Position numbers and translations under genes: made by a program. Positions 33,609 to 42,366 of a stretch of DNA of 64,000 nucleotides are shown piece by piece; the stretch's first letter is position 1; the number at the start of each line of letters is the position of its first letter. The stretch is taken from contig NZ_JAGIAV010000004.1 of the NCBI RefSeq assembly GCF_017744675.1, forward strand, positions 933,033-997,032. Direction: 5' to 3'. Under the pieces are notes generated by a model. That model was not told the DNA's origin. It saw only the letters and a program-made list of their open reading frames with translations, and did no database searches. Source of the stretch: Flavobacterium sp. Lineage in GTDB: Bacteria; Bacteroidota; Bacteroidia; Flavobacteriales; Flavobacteriaceae.

Positions 33609-34344
33609 ATGATAACAATTATTGCAAAAAAGCCAAGTGTAGCAAGGGAAATAGCCGTTATAATCGGAGCCATAGAAAAAAAGAGAGCTATCTGACAGGT
33701 AACGGCTATTTTGTTACATGGGCACTAGGCCACCTTGTAGGATTGGGTATGCCTGAGGATTATAGGATCACAGGATTTGACAAGGCATCGCTGCCGATAA
33801 TCCCGGACCCATTTTTACTAACTGTCAGAAAGGTAAAAAAAGTTAAGGGCTGCTCAGCCGATATAGGAGCTTTAAAACAGCTGAAAATCATTGAAGAGCT
33901 TTTTAAAAGCAACGATAGCATTATAGCCGCAACAGATGCGGGACGAGAGGGCGAACTTATTTTCAGGTACATATATATATAAGTACCTGAAAATACAGCA
34001 AACCCTTCAAACGTCTATGGATAAGTTCCCTTACCTGAAAAGCCATAAAACAAGGTTTTAATAATCTGAGAGAAGCAGAAGAATTTGACGCATTATATCT
34101 GGCAGCCCAAGCCAGAAGCCGTGCTGACTGGCTGGTAGGGATCAACGCTACTCAAGCGCTCTCAATAATAGCTGACAATGGGATTTGTTCACTTGGAAGG
34201 GTGCAGACACCAACTCTGGCCTTGAGGGATTTTTATATCCTGATGAAAAAAAACGCCCAGCAGACCGCTGTGGAAAAAATCGAAGAAACACCTTTTGAAG
34301 AAATCCCAGACCAGGCTCCTTCCCCATACCAGACGGCTGTTTAA
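33609..34344 (+). pseudogene. Decayed type IA DNA topoisomerase (TopB-like) with a foreign tail
   Basis: ATG at 33609 gives MITIIAKKPSVAREIAVIIG, the TOPRIM start of plasmid/transposon TopB. The frame breaks near 33690, resumes as YLTGNGYFVTWALGHLVGLG through AATDAGREGELIFRYIY, breaks again near 33975, and resumes near 34045 as [20 protein letters not shown] through [12 protein letters not shown]. About 220 residues of an enzyme normally near 700 are present. After TLAL the frame runs on into an unrelated 40-residue tail (...[15 protein letters not shown]...) to a stop at 34344, so an internal deletion has joined it to the end of another element gene. Not functional. Confidence 0.8.
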
Positions 34345-34368
34345 AATTATCCATAAAGAGCCTGACTG

Positions 34369-34409
34369 AAAAAGACAGCCCTTTGCAATTGCTGCAGGGC
34401 TGTCTTTTT
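34369..34409. terminator. Strong GC-rich hairpin terminator after the element fragments
   Basis: A perfect 14-bp stem (34369-34382 and 34396-34409, core GACAGCCCT / AGGGCTGTC) has a 13-nt loop and runs into a T-tract. It lies 25 bp after the stop of the fused fragment, which suggests that the tail joined to topB brought its own terminator. Confidence 0.8.
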
Positions 34410-34410
34410 T

Positions 34411-35002
34411 ATATCCGGTTTACCGCCCCGAGAACAGCATTTAAATCTATACAAGACTGATATCAAGGCTTAAAAAGAATAATACTACCCGAAGGGATGG
34501 AGATTTTAAAGCGAGACCTTAAAGGCCCGGCCCAGCTTCTGCCAAAGAACACGGAACTGCCTTTGCTCGTGGAATAAGACAAAAGCATACCGGCTTTTTA
34601 ATCAAAAAGATAAAGGGAAGAAATTGGTATGATGTGGATAAGGAGAATAAGTAAGAAAGTATTCCGCTCCGCGGGTGAATTCTCTTAAAGGCAGCACTGG
34701 ACTTAGCAGATACTGAAACAAAAAAACTTTAAAAGGCTTCAGAAAGTCAGCTGTTTTTCAATTTTGCTAAGACAGAACAAAACAATTAAAACTTATTTGC
34801 AGCTATTCATACATCAGTGAAAAAAAATAAGTATTTTATTACTATAATTCGCTTAAAAAAAATACTGATTGCACAAAGCCAGCTAAGAAAAATGCATTTG
34901 CGCCATTTTTGACTTGTATAAATTTACTTATTCGATATACTAAAACACTTAGAAAACCATTCAAAAACTTTAAAGGAGTTAGTTAGCAAATTTGATACTC
35001 AG
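34411..35002 (+). other. Eroded mobile-element DNA without an intact gene
   Basis: GC content is higher than in the neighbourhood up to about 34700. Short coding-like pieces are seen on the plus strand: a piece with LPEGMEILKRDLKGPAQLLP near 34490-34575 and one ending IKGRNWYDVDKENK with a stop at 34652-34654. The families are not recognised. The rest to 35002 is AT-rich and featureless. Confidence 0.4.
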
Positions 35003-35005
35003 TAG

Positions 35006-35284
35006 TTTTTAGGCCACATTTCAGGGCTTATAATCAATATCCTTTCCGGATTGGCCCAATCAGAAATCGGAGCATTATCATCTCCTCAAAGACAGCTGTA
35101 TTATTTGGGAGGTCTGCTGGCAACTTCAAGCGATGACAATATTGAGATACATGCAATAGATGCAGACAATGAAAGTATATGGGATGAAATCCTTAATGCA
35201 AGCGCGGACAAAAATAATGGCATTAAGGCATTTTTTCTGTACCTTTTGTCACACTCAAATAATAAAAACAAATTATTGTTATAA
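35006..35284 (+). pseudogene. Coding-like fragment, unrecognised family
   Basis: A plus-strand frame open from about 35006 reads GHISGLIINILSGLAQ..., continues through SPQRQLYYLGGLLAT and an acidic stretch (IDADNESIWDEILN), and ends at 35284. There is no ATG at its beginning (only a TTG at 35051), so it looks like the middle or end of a longer lost protein. The composition is clearly protein-like, but I cannot name the family. It lies in the relic zone between the conjugative element and the MliC-like gene. Confidence 0.4.
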
Positions 35285-35561
35285 AATCCAATAAAATAAT
35301 TTAGACTTCTACTAAACTGATAGTTACGGTGACAAATATCACACTCTAATTACGACAAATATTGTAACGTTGCAAAAAGGATAAAGGAAGTATAAGAAAC
35401 CCTGTTGCTGAAGAACTGGTGAGTAATTATTTAAAAGACAAACAAATGATGTCCCACAAAATTTATGGAAAGCCAATAATAATCATCCGGAAAAATAGTT
35501 ATTTCTATATTTATCATAATCAACATTTCTCATTATTTTATACTTTAACATTTAATATAAT

Positions 35562-35921
35562 ATGAAAACATTTTTTTTAAGAGTAACACTGGCAGCTGTT
35601 ATATTAAGCGTCAGCTCTTGCCAGAATGGAAACAAGAAAACAAAAACTGAAAAACATGCTACAGAAGGAGCAGTTGTTAATGCTGACAGCCATGAAATTG
35701 TCACAAATTCCCTAACAGATGATAAGGGAAATACACTGGATATGGAGTTTGATAACACTGCGGGAACTGCAACTTTTGTTTTTAATATGGACACTATTCA
35801 TTTAAAACAGGATACAACGGCTTCGGGCGTTCAATGCAGTAACAAGAAATATAAATTTATAGAACATCACGGCGAAGTGACTTTAACTAAAGATGGCAAT
35901 ATTATTTTTGCGAAGAAATAA
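35562..35921 (+). CDS. MliC-like lipoprotein (putative C-type lysozyme inhibitor fold)
   Basis: The 119-residue protein has a lipoprotein signal with the cysteine at residue 20 (LSVSSCQNG). A short charged linker and a compact beta domain follow: GNTLDMEFDNTAGTATFVF, then a strand, TTASGVQCSNKKYKFIEHHG, EVTLTKDGNIIF. The pattern DN...A.V...I.L....SG..Y/C....Y.......V.L..DG resembles MliC/PliC inhibitors of c-type lysozyme. A role in resisting host or predator lysozyme is inferred. The gene is alone, is intact among relics, and has a possible upstream signal only in AT-rich DNA. Confidence 0.6.
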   Translation: MKTFFLRVTLAAVILSVSSCQNGNKKTKTEKHATEGAVVNADSHEIVTNSLTDDKGNTLDMEFDNTAGTATFVFNMDTIHLKQDTTASGVQCSNKKYKFIEHHGEVTLTKDGNIIFAKK

Positions 35922-36331
35922 GTAAAAACTCTAATTAAAAGCGCACAGGTTCACAAACTGCCTGAGGCTTTTTATTCCTGTCATTGAACCACAGATTGAA
36001 AATCTTGAAGAGTGGGACTTTAAAAACAAAAATAAAACCTAAGAAAATTCAGCAATATTTTGTCATGTTGCTGTCAAAACGCCAAATGGCGCCAATTTAA
36101 GACAATTAGCGCCATTTTCTTATTTAAACTATTGGGTAAGGTAACTTTGAATTATTTTTGTTTTTATTTTCTTGAATTTTACTAAACTTGTCTTCTACTT
36201 CTAATAATTCGATCTGATTTATAAATTGGCATATGATCACATCACCATTATATTTTTCGATTATAATTCTTGCAAAACATAGACAAAAAATTAGTGGAAG
36301 TGATACCTTTTTTGCTACAAAAAGCTAGACT
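35922..36331. other. Gene-free stretch with a GCGCCATT inverted repeat
   Basis: No supported gene. A 9-bp inverted repeat, aaatggcgc (36084-36092) and gcgccattt (36109-36117), with a third GCC-rich half next to it, stands out from the AT-rich surroundings. It may be a terminator or a binding site. Confidence 0.4.
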
Positions 36332-36562
36332 ATGTAAGGCAATAATGAAAATGAAAAATGGAAAATTACTCCTGAGAAAGCACTTAAAATGTTAGCCGAT
36401 GAGGGCATGAATGTTACACTGGATAAGGCAACGGAAATACTATCTATTTTAAGACTTATGGCAGAAATTACAGTGAAGAAATTTCTAAAAGATCCAAAAA
36501 GAACTGAAATTGCAGAAGAGGATGTACTAGCTGAAAAAAATGAAACTCCAACTAAAAGTTAG
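36332..36562 (+). pseudogene. Small helical mobile-element protein with a stop at codon 2
   Basis: The frame ATG-TAA-GGC-AAT... at 36332 continues in the same phase as NENEKWKITPEKALKMLADE, then GMNVTLDKATEILSILRLMA, to a stop at 36560-36562. The two-helix TPEKALKML...VTLDKATEIL pattern resembles short proteins carried by Bacteroidetes integrative elements (from memory, function unknown). The stop directly after ATG means the full protein is not made from this start; an in-frame ATG at 36389 would give a 57-residue product. I treat it as a recently inactivated gene. Confidence 0.5.
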
Positions 36563-37015
36563 CAGAAACAAAATGTCTCTACCGAAGGAAAAATTTATTG
36601 CAGTACTTATAATTTTTTAAATAATAATTTTTAAGCAAAGATTCTACATTCAGCATTAATGAATAAAAATATCATATTAGTTAAATAAAGCATCAAAATT
36701 TATGGCAGAATCCTGGCACATTTATTTTTGGAGTTGGTACTTTTTACAGCAAAAAGCTAAGGGATTTTCAAAAGACTTGACATTTGGGAAGTATTAAAAA
36801 TTAAAATTATTAATAATAAAAAAATATTCATATCATTTACAATGAAATTACACAGAACAATATAACTGAATATTAACTAGTTAAACATCAAAAAAGCAGC
36901 AATCAAAATTCCGGTGCAGAATCGGTGCACTAAGGTTTAAGACATTTTAAAATCCTAGCATATAAGCGGGTTGAGCGATTAAGTTCGATCCTGCTCTCCT
37001 CTTGCGGGCTATTAT
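36563..37015. other. Element edge: AT-rich DNA with a tRNA-tail-like stretch
   Basis: No gene supported. The part 36960-37010 has higher GC and contains gttcgatcctgctctcct, which looks like the T-loop and acceptor end of a tRNA, but no D-arm or anticodon arm can be folded upstream. Together with the repeated ggtgca at 36914-36932 this may be an old attachment site of the adjacent integrase module. Confidence 0.3.
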
Positions 37016-37354
37016 CTATCGATTCTTATGATTATACTTCAATGCTTCTGATTCGATTTCTAGTATTGTTTTCTTTTTCCCTTTAGAAATCCATTCTAAA
37101 AGTTCTTCTTCAAAAAAATAGAGTTTTTTACCATATTTATAACAAGGAATTTTTCTCTGTCTTACAAGAGCGTAAATCGTGGGCTTTGCTTTGCCTACCA
37201 GCCGGCTTGCTTCTTCAATGCCGATGGGATTGCTTTTTGCTTTAGATTCAAATACCTGCACATTCTGAATCAAAAGTTTAATCTCTGCAATTTCTTTCGC
37301 TAAGTATGATACTGCTTTAGGCAGGTCTTCAAAAGAGATATTATTGATGTCCAT
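37016..37354 (-). CDS. Excisionase-like helix-turn-helix DNA-binding protein
   Basis: The 112-residue protein has an N-terminal coiled-coil-like segment (about 1-40) and a MerR-type/HTH_17 domain (about 45-95): IGIEEASRLVGKAKPTIYAL, then RQRKIPCYKYGKKLYFFEEE. This is the usual small DNA-binding partner (excision or control factor) of Bacteroidetes tyrosine recombinases. It is transcribed in the same direction as the integrase, 108 bp beyond the membrane-protein gene. A ggtacaaat motif at 37377-37385, upstream of its start, is also found in tandem at 40088-40109. Confidence 0.8.
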   Translation of the reverse strand: MDINNISFEDLPKAVSYLAKEIAEIKLLIQNVQVFESKAKSNPIGIEEASRLVGKAKPTIYALVRQRKIPCYKYGKKLYFFEEELLEWISKGKKKTILEIESEALKYNHKNR

Positions 37355-37462
37355 AACTATCGTTTTTAATCGTTATGGTACAAATGAAAAAAGTGTTTTT
37401 GCTGTGTCCTGATATACAACAAAAACACTTAAAAAACACTGTGGTTTTGTAACTATTTCATT

Positions 37463-38212
37463 TTAAAAATGATTAAAATCTTCTCTTATCTTAATAAGCC
37501 CTTTCTGTTCCTCGTCTTTGAGATGCGTTTTAATGCTGTTCTCCTCCACATCTTTTAAAGCGTCAGCAAAAGTCAGTTTTAAAAATTGCGCGGCTCTGTC
37601 CTGTCTGCTTACTTTAAAATAATTCCAGATATTCCAGCCAAAATGATACAAATCTAAATTGGACAGATCTTTCACTTTTAAAGGTTTAATCTTTTCAAAA
37701 TTTATTTCTTCAGCATATATGATTATATTATTACTCAATTGTTTTAAATCATCATCCGACGCATACATTGCAAACTCTTGCTGTGCATAACGGATCACTG
37801 TATCAATTCTGGCTTGTTTCTGATCTTTGAATGCATTTTGCCTCTCTTTCCTTATCTGTTCAATATCGATGGCTGAATTTTTATCTTCAGACCAACCTGT
37901 TTTAGTTAAAGTATTCTGTTTTTGCTCTTCAATTTTTTCAAGTTTTTCATTTGGAATCCAGTTTTCAGGCGATTCATTTTTTTTTGCCTTTTTAAAACGT
38001 TTTAGTGCTCTTTCAGCCAAATCATTTATAAATAAACTTAGAATTGCAAACATTAAAACTCCAAATCCTGTGCTGATCCAAAAGAAAACACCCGCCGTAT
38101 ATTCATCCGCACCTTTTTCCAACAGCACCATTCTTCCAATTATGCCGACTAAGAAACAGACTAAAAACACAGACAGGTAAACTACAATATATTCGAAGTA
38201 CTTTATTTTCAT
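37463..38212 (-). CDS. Hypothetical two-helix membrane protein of the integrase module
   Basis: The 249-residue protein has two membrane helices at the N-terminus (about 7-28 and 42-64), then a basic, coiled-coil cytoplasmic part (KRFKKAKKNES..., IRKERQNAFKDQKQARIDTV). No enzymatic motif is recognised. Its ATG overlaps the integrase stop by one base (TAATG on the minus strand), so translation is coupled. Membrane proteins of this shape occur as cargo of small integrative elements, but no function can be assigned. Phage defence or surface exclusion would be speculation. Confidence 0.7.
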   Translation of the reverse strand: MKIKYFEYIVVYLSVFLVCFLVGIIGRMVLLEKGADEYTAGVFFWISTGFGVLMFAILSLFINDLAERALKRFKKAKKNESPENWIPNEKLEKIEEQKQNTLTKTGWSEDKNSAIDIEQIRKERQNAFKDQKQARIDTVIRYAQQEFAMYASDDDLKQLSNNIIIYAEEINFEKIKPLKVKDLSNLDLYHFGWNIWNYFKVSRQDRAAQFLKLTFADALKDVEENSIKTHLKDEEQKGLIKIREDFNHF

Positions 38213-39468
38213 TACTCTTTTTTCTTTAAAGATACCAATTGTATTGCTTCTGATGCTTTGTTTTTCTTTTCGTCTATTACTTTTGCATAGATTTGAGTAG
38301 TTTTTATGTTGGTATGCCCCAGCATTTTACTGACCGTATAAATATCTGTCCCGCTCGATAGCTGTAGTGTTGCAAATGTATGGCGGAAGCAATGGAAGGT
38401 GATATTTTTTTTAATGCCTGCAGATTCAACCCATTTTTTCAGCGGACGTGAAATCCATGACGGGTCCATCAGATCCTCAAAAATAAGTTGCCCTGGAAGC
38501 CTCGGTTCTCCGCAGAGTTGAAAAGCCTGCTCGGAAATAGGCATGTATTCCACACCTCTTGTCTTTTTCTGCGTGAAATGCAGTTTCACTTTACCATCTT
38601 CCAGACTAATCTCTTTCCAGCGGAGCTTCTGAATGTCGGAATGCCTAAGTCCTGTAAGCGCTGAGAAAAGCGCTGCTCTTTTAAGGACGTCTTTTTCACA
38701 AGTTGTTGATACCAGTACATTCAATTCTCCAAATGTAAGATATTCACGTCTTGATTCCTGCTCCGGGATGCCTTTTATTTTTGAAGATAAATCAACAGTT
38801 AGATATCCGTCGATAAACGCCTGTTTCAAAGCCGCCTTAAATATGGAGAAATACGTTCTCGCAGTGTTGCGGGAAATGGTTCCTTTTTTAGTTCCGCCAC
38901 ATGGAGCTGATAATAAAAATATTTTAAAATCTTCAGCCATTCTGGTGCCAATCTGGGAAAAAATCAGGCTGCCTGCCGAATAGCTCTTTAAAAATTCTCC
39001 AGTCCGCTCCCAATGAATCTGAATGGATTTTGAACTTTGGGCGTGTCTTTTAGATGCCACAGTAGATACATACTTAATAAAATCCTCTTTTCCTTTCTCT
39101 TTCTGTTCAGCCATTCGGCTCTCAACATCACTGTACAGATCTGTATTATCGTATTCTTTCTGCCGAATTTTTCGCACTCCGTCAGCATACAGCATTGTCT
39201 CTCGGTCGCTTTCGCTTCTACAGAATATTATTCCGTTATCGCTTCGTTTAGGTTTGTAAGATTTTCGCCCCTCTTCATCTGTGCGGGAAATTCTTTTTTT
39301 GTCCCATTCCACTGTTGTTACAATTCTGTTCAAATATTCACGGACTCTCCGGGGAGTTTTCTTTCCGAAAACCTCTACAGGATAGCTTTCTATGTAAACA
39401 TACCATTCTTTTCTGTGTTCTGCTTTTCTAAGACGAACAGTCACTTTGGTTTTTGCTAATTGTTTCAT
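38212..39468 (-). CDS. Tyrosine recombinase / integrase
   Basis: The 418-residue protein has an N-terminal arm-type binding region (about 1-110), a SAM-like core-binding domain (about 115-215) and a C-terminal catalytic domain. The catalytic residues are all present: Arg275 (TGLRHSDIQKLRW), Lys near 301 (TQKKT), His359 and Arg362 (HCFRH), His385 (LGHTNIKTT), and nucleophile Tyr394 (TQIYAKV). It should integrate or excise the element that carries it. It overlaps both neighbours (4 bp with the upstream zinc-ribbon protein, 1 bp with the downstream membrane protein), forming a tight operon with them. Confidence 0.95.
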   Translation of the reverse strand: MKQLAKTKVTVRLRKAEHRKEWYVYIESYPVEVFGKKTPRRVREYLNRIVTTVEWDKKRISRTDEEGRKSYKPKRSDNGIIFCRSESDRETMLYADGVRKIRQKEYDNTDLYSDVESRMAEQKEKGKEDFIKYVSTVASKRHAQSSKSIQIHWERTGEFLKSYSAGSLIFSQIGTRMAEDFKIFLLSAPCGGTKKGTISRNTARTYFSIFKAALKQAFIDGYLTVDLSSKIKGIPEQESRREYLTFGELNVLVSTTCEKDVLKRAALFSALTGLRHSDIQKLRWKEISLEDGKVKLHFTQKKTRGVEYMPISEQAFQLCGEPRLPGQLIFEDLMDPSWISRPLKKWVESAGIKKNITFHCFRHTFATLQLSSGTDIYTVSKMLGHTNIKTTQIYAKVIDEKKNKASEAIQLVSLKKKE

Positions 39469-40019
39469 ATAAAATCATTTCCGTTATACAAGTTATCAAT
39501 TTCGCTTTTTGGAGCATATACATGTTTTCCAATCTGTCTGGTCGGGATTGAATATTTTCTAATATGGCTGTAAACAGAACCTTCAGATACTTGAAATCTC
39601 TCAGCTATTTCTCCGATAGAATAACAGTCCTCTTTTTCAAGGCTATATAATTTTTTCCTCGATCCGCTTTCAGTCTGCGGCAGGCTTCGTGCAGAGCCGA
39701 ACATCCCTTCCATAACTCTGCGGTCAATTCTTATAAGGCGGGTTCCCAGATTAGCTGACGGAATTTTTCCTTGATCGATTAGCCGGTAAAGGGATTTATT
39801 GGTAATGCCAAAAAGCATGCCAGCTTCAGGAACAGAAATAAATGCCCTGTTCTCGGGTATTTTATCCGTAAGCGCTTTGAGCTCCTCTTCAATTTTAAGC
39901 TGTTTCATCTTCTGTTTGTAGGCTTTTTTACTACATACATGCGAGCAGTAGACAGAAGTCACGGTTTTAGGCAGAAATTCCCCCCCGCAGTTAAGACATT
40001 GTTTTTTAGTTCTTTTCAT
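39465..40019 (-). CDS. Zinc-ribbon and double helix-turn-helix protein (element control/excision)
   Basis: I choose the ATG at 40019 (MKRTKKQCLNC, 185 residues), because an in-frame ATG at 40094 would put 25 poorly conserved residues over promoter-like repeats. A Cys4 zinc ribbon (CLNCGG...YCSHVCSKKA, about 8-35) is followed by two HTH_17/excisionase-like domains: SVPEAGMLFGITNKSLYRLI (about 63-105) and YSIGEIAERFQVSEGSVYSH (about 133-180). Two tandem excisionase-like domains in one chain are unusual. It is the first gene of the integrase operon and overlaps the integrase start by 4 bp. Likely role: directionality factor or transcriptional control. Confidence 0.82.
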   Translation of the reverse strand: MKRTKKQCLNCGGEFLPKTVTSVYCSHVCSKKAYKQKMKQLKIEEELKALTDKIPENRAFISVPEAGMLFGITNKSLYRLIDQGKIPSANLGTRLIRIDRRVMEGMFGSARSLPQTESGSRKKLYSLEKEDCYSIGEIAERFQVSEGSVYSHIRKYSIPTRQIGKHVYAPKSEIDNLYNGNDFI

Positions 40020-40087
40020 CGTCTTTGTCTCCTCATTAAGGTACCATAAGGGTACATAAGTTCCACTTTGTCTCCTTTTAAGTGACA

Positions 40088-40109
40088 GGTACAAATATGG
40101 TACAAATAT
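40088..40109. repeat. Tandem 11-bp repeat GGTACAAATAT before the integrase operon
   Basis: Two perfect copies (40088-40098, 40099-40109) lie 69 bp upstream of the chosen start at 40019. More GGTAC-containing words occur at 40040-40056, and a ggtacaaat at 37377-37385 precedes the other HTH gene. On the minus strand the second copy includes TATATTTG (40110-40103), a fit to the -7 element, so the repeats may be an operator over the operon promoter. Confidence 0.5.
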
Positions 40110-40160
40110 ATGATAAAAAACGATTAAAAAACAGCACCATTAAAAAAGACCCCAAAAGAA

Positions 40161-40193
40161 AAAGCGCTGTAAACATTAAGTTTACAGCGCTTT
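40161..40193 (-). terminator. dnaK terminator
   Basis: A perfect 14-bp stem (40161-40174 and 40180-40193, aaagcgctgtaaac / gtttacagcgcttt) with a 5-nt loop lies 33 bp past the dnaK stop. It marks the boundary between core chromosome and the integrase module. Confidence 0.85.
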
Positions 40194-40225
40194 AGCACTT
40201 ATTATTAACTGATGTTAATCAGTAC

Positions 40226-42109
40226 TTACTTGACTTCTTCGAATTCAACGTCTTCAACATTGTCTCCAGAAGACTGCTCTTGTTGTGGAGCAGCTTGTTG
40301 TCCTTCACCTCCTTGAGCGTACATTGCTTCTGTAGCTGTTTTCCAAGCTGCATTTACATTGTCTAATCCTTTTTGGATTGCGTCAAGATCTTGAGATTGG
40401 TGAGCCATTCTCAATTCAGTTAAAGCATATTCGATAGCTGTTTTTTGCTCGTCTGTCAATTTATCTCCTAACTCTTTCAATTGAGATTCAGTTTGGAAAA
40501 TAGTACTGTCAGCTTCGTTTAATTTCTCAGCTCTTTCTTTTGCGATTCTGTCAGCATCAGCGTTAGCTTCGGCATCTTTTTTCATTTTTTCGATTTCTTC
40601 AGCTGTTAATCCAGAAGAAGCTTCGATACGGATATCGTGAGATTTTCCTGTTCCTTTGTCAGTTGCAGAAACTTTGATGATACCATTAGCATCGATATCG
40701 AAAGTTACTTCGATTTGAGGAACTCCTCTTGGTGCTGGTGGAATACCGTCTAAGTGGAAACGACCGATAGTTTTGTTATCTACAGCCATTGCTCTTTCTC
40801 CTTGCAATACGTGGATTTCAACAGATGGTTGAGAATCTGCAGCAGTAGAGAATACTTGAGATTTTTTAGTTGGGATAGTTGTGTTAGCCTCAATTAATTT
40901 AGTTAATACACCACCCATAGTTTCGATACCTAAAGAAAGAGGAGTTACGTCAAGTAACAATACATCTTTTACATCTCCAGATAAAACTCCACCTTGAATA
41001 GCAGCTCCAATAGCCACAACCTCATCAGGGTTAACTCCTTTAGAAGCTTTTTTACCGAAGAATTTCTCTACCTCGTCAGCGATTCTTGGCATACGAGTAG
41101 AACCTCCTACAAGGATTACTTCGTCGATATCAGATGTAGATAAACCTGCATCTTTTAATGCTTTAGCAACTGGCTCCATAGAACGTTTTACTAAAGAATC
41201 AGATAATTGCTCAAATTTAGCTCTAGTTAATTTTTTAACTAAGTGTTTTGGTCCAGAAGCAGTAGCAGTTACGTATGGTAAGTTGATTTCTGTTTCAGCA
41301 GAAGATGATAATTCAATCTTAGCTTTCTCAGCAGCTTCTTTCAAACGCTGTAATGACATTGGATCTAAACGTAAATCAATTCCTTCTTCAGATTTGAATT
41401 CGTCAGCTAACCAGTCAATAATAACTTGGTCAAAATCATCACCACCTAAGTGAGTATCACCGTTTGTAGATAATACTTCAAATACACCGTCTCCTAATTC
41501 AAGAACAGAGATATCAAAAGTACCTCCACCTAAATCGTAAACAGCAATTTTTTGATCATTTCCTTTTTTATCTAATCCGTAAGCAAGTGCAGCAGCAGTT
41601 GGCTCGTTGATGATACGCATAACTTTAAGACCAGCAATCTCTCCAGCTTCTTTTGTAGCTTGACGTTGAGCATCGTTAAAGTATGCAGGAACTGTAATAA
41701 CTGCCTCAGTTACTGTTTGACCTAAATAGTCTTCAGCAGTTTTTTTCATTTTTTGAAGTGTCATTGCAGACAATTCTTGAGCAGTGTATAAACGACCGTC
41801 AATATCCACACGTGGAGTATTGTTGTCACCTTTTACCACTTTGTAAGGAACTCTTTTTGCTTCTCCTTCAGTTTCAGCAAAAGTGTGTCCCATAAAACGT
41901 TTAATAGAAGCAATCGTTTTTGTAGGATTCGTTACTGCTTGTCTTTTTGCAGGATCACCTACTTTAATTTCTCCACCTTCAACAAAAGCGATGATAGATG
42001 GTGTAGTTCTTTTTCCTTCTGCGTTAGGGATAACAACTGCTTCGTTACCTTCCATTACAGAAACACAAGAGTTCGTCGTACCTAAGTCAATTCCGATTAT
42101 TTTACCCAT
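40226..42109 (-). CDS. dnaK: Molecular chaperone DnaK (Hsp70)
   Basis: The 627-residue protein has a nucleotide-binding domain (about 1-380: [49 protein letters not shown]), the linker [13 protein letters not shown], a substrate-binding beta domain and a C-terminal helical lid. The tail [10 protein letters not shown] is the typical EEVK-like end. It folds and protects proteins with DnaJ and GrpE, which are not in the window. It is a single gene with its own terminator. Codon use is markedly optimised (few rare codons, many TCT/GCT/CGT), as expected for a highly expressed gene. Confidence 0.98.
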   Translation of the reverse strand: MGKIIGIDLGTTNSCVSVMEGNEAVVIPNAEGKRTTPSIIAFVEGGEIKVGDPAKRQAVTNPTKTIASIKRFMGHTFAETEGEAKRVPYKVVKGDNNTPRVDIDGRLYTAQELSAMTLQKMKKTAEDYLGQTVTEAVITVPAYFNDAQRQATKEAGEIAGLKVMRIINEPTAAALAYGLDKKGNDQKIAVYDLGGGTFDISVLELGDGVFEVLSTNGDTHLGGDDFDQVIIDWLADEFKSEEGIDLRLDPMSLQRLKEAAEKAKIELSSSAETEINLPYVTATASGPKHLVKKLTRAKFEQLSDSLVKRSMEPVAKALKDAGLSTSDIDEVILVGGSTRMPRIADEVEKFFGKKASKGVNPDEVVAIGAAIQGGVLSGDVKDVLLLDVTPLSLGIETMGGVLTKLIEANTTIPTKKSQVFSTAADSQPSVEIHVLQGERAMAVDNKTIGRFHLDGIPPAPRGVPQIEVTFDIDANGIIKVSATDKGTGKSHDIRIEASSGLTAEEIEKMKKDAEANADADRIAKERAEKLNEADSTIFQTESQLKELGDKLTDEQKTAIEYALTELRMAHQSQDLDAIQKGLDNVNAAWKTATEAMYAQGGEGQQAAPQQEQSSGDNVEDVEFEEVK

Positions 42110-42186
42110 TTTTTATATATTTAATTTTTGATTTAATTTTAATAACTCAGGTGGCATAAGTCAATCTTTGTGCCAATATAAAAAAC

Positions 42187-42290
42187 CAAATAAAATTGTC
42201 AGTTTTAGCGTCAATGCCCTAAAATTCATCTGACAACATGACATTTTTATAACCTGACATTGATGGCATAACCAATTTTATATGTCATTA
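42187..42290 (-). promoter_or_regulatory. Repeated TGACA/TGTCA boxes upstream of dnaK
   Basis: Several TGACA words and their complements (near 42196, 42229, 42237, 42254, 42282) are clustered in the AT-rich gap upstream of dnaK. They could be binding sites for a stress regulator of dnaK. The assignment rests only on repetition and position. Confidence 0.3.
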
Positions 42291-42366
42291 AAACACTAAA
42301 TTATCATTTGATAAAATAAATGTAACTTTACTAATTCGACTGATCTTCAATCAAAAACTAAAAAAA

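Noticed and set aside
29850-35254. Shared 16-mer tgtaccttttgtcaca at 29850-29865 and 35239-35254, possible element ends
   Set aside because: A 16-base match in an AT-rich 64-kb window can be chance, the flanks do not align, and the first copy lies inside a different context from the second.
36980-37005. tRNA gene suggested by gttcgatcctgctctcct
   Set aside because: No cloverleaf can be formed: the T-stem does not pair and no anticodon arm is present. Kept only as a weak attachment-site hint.
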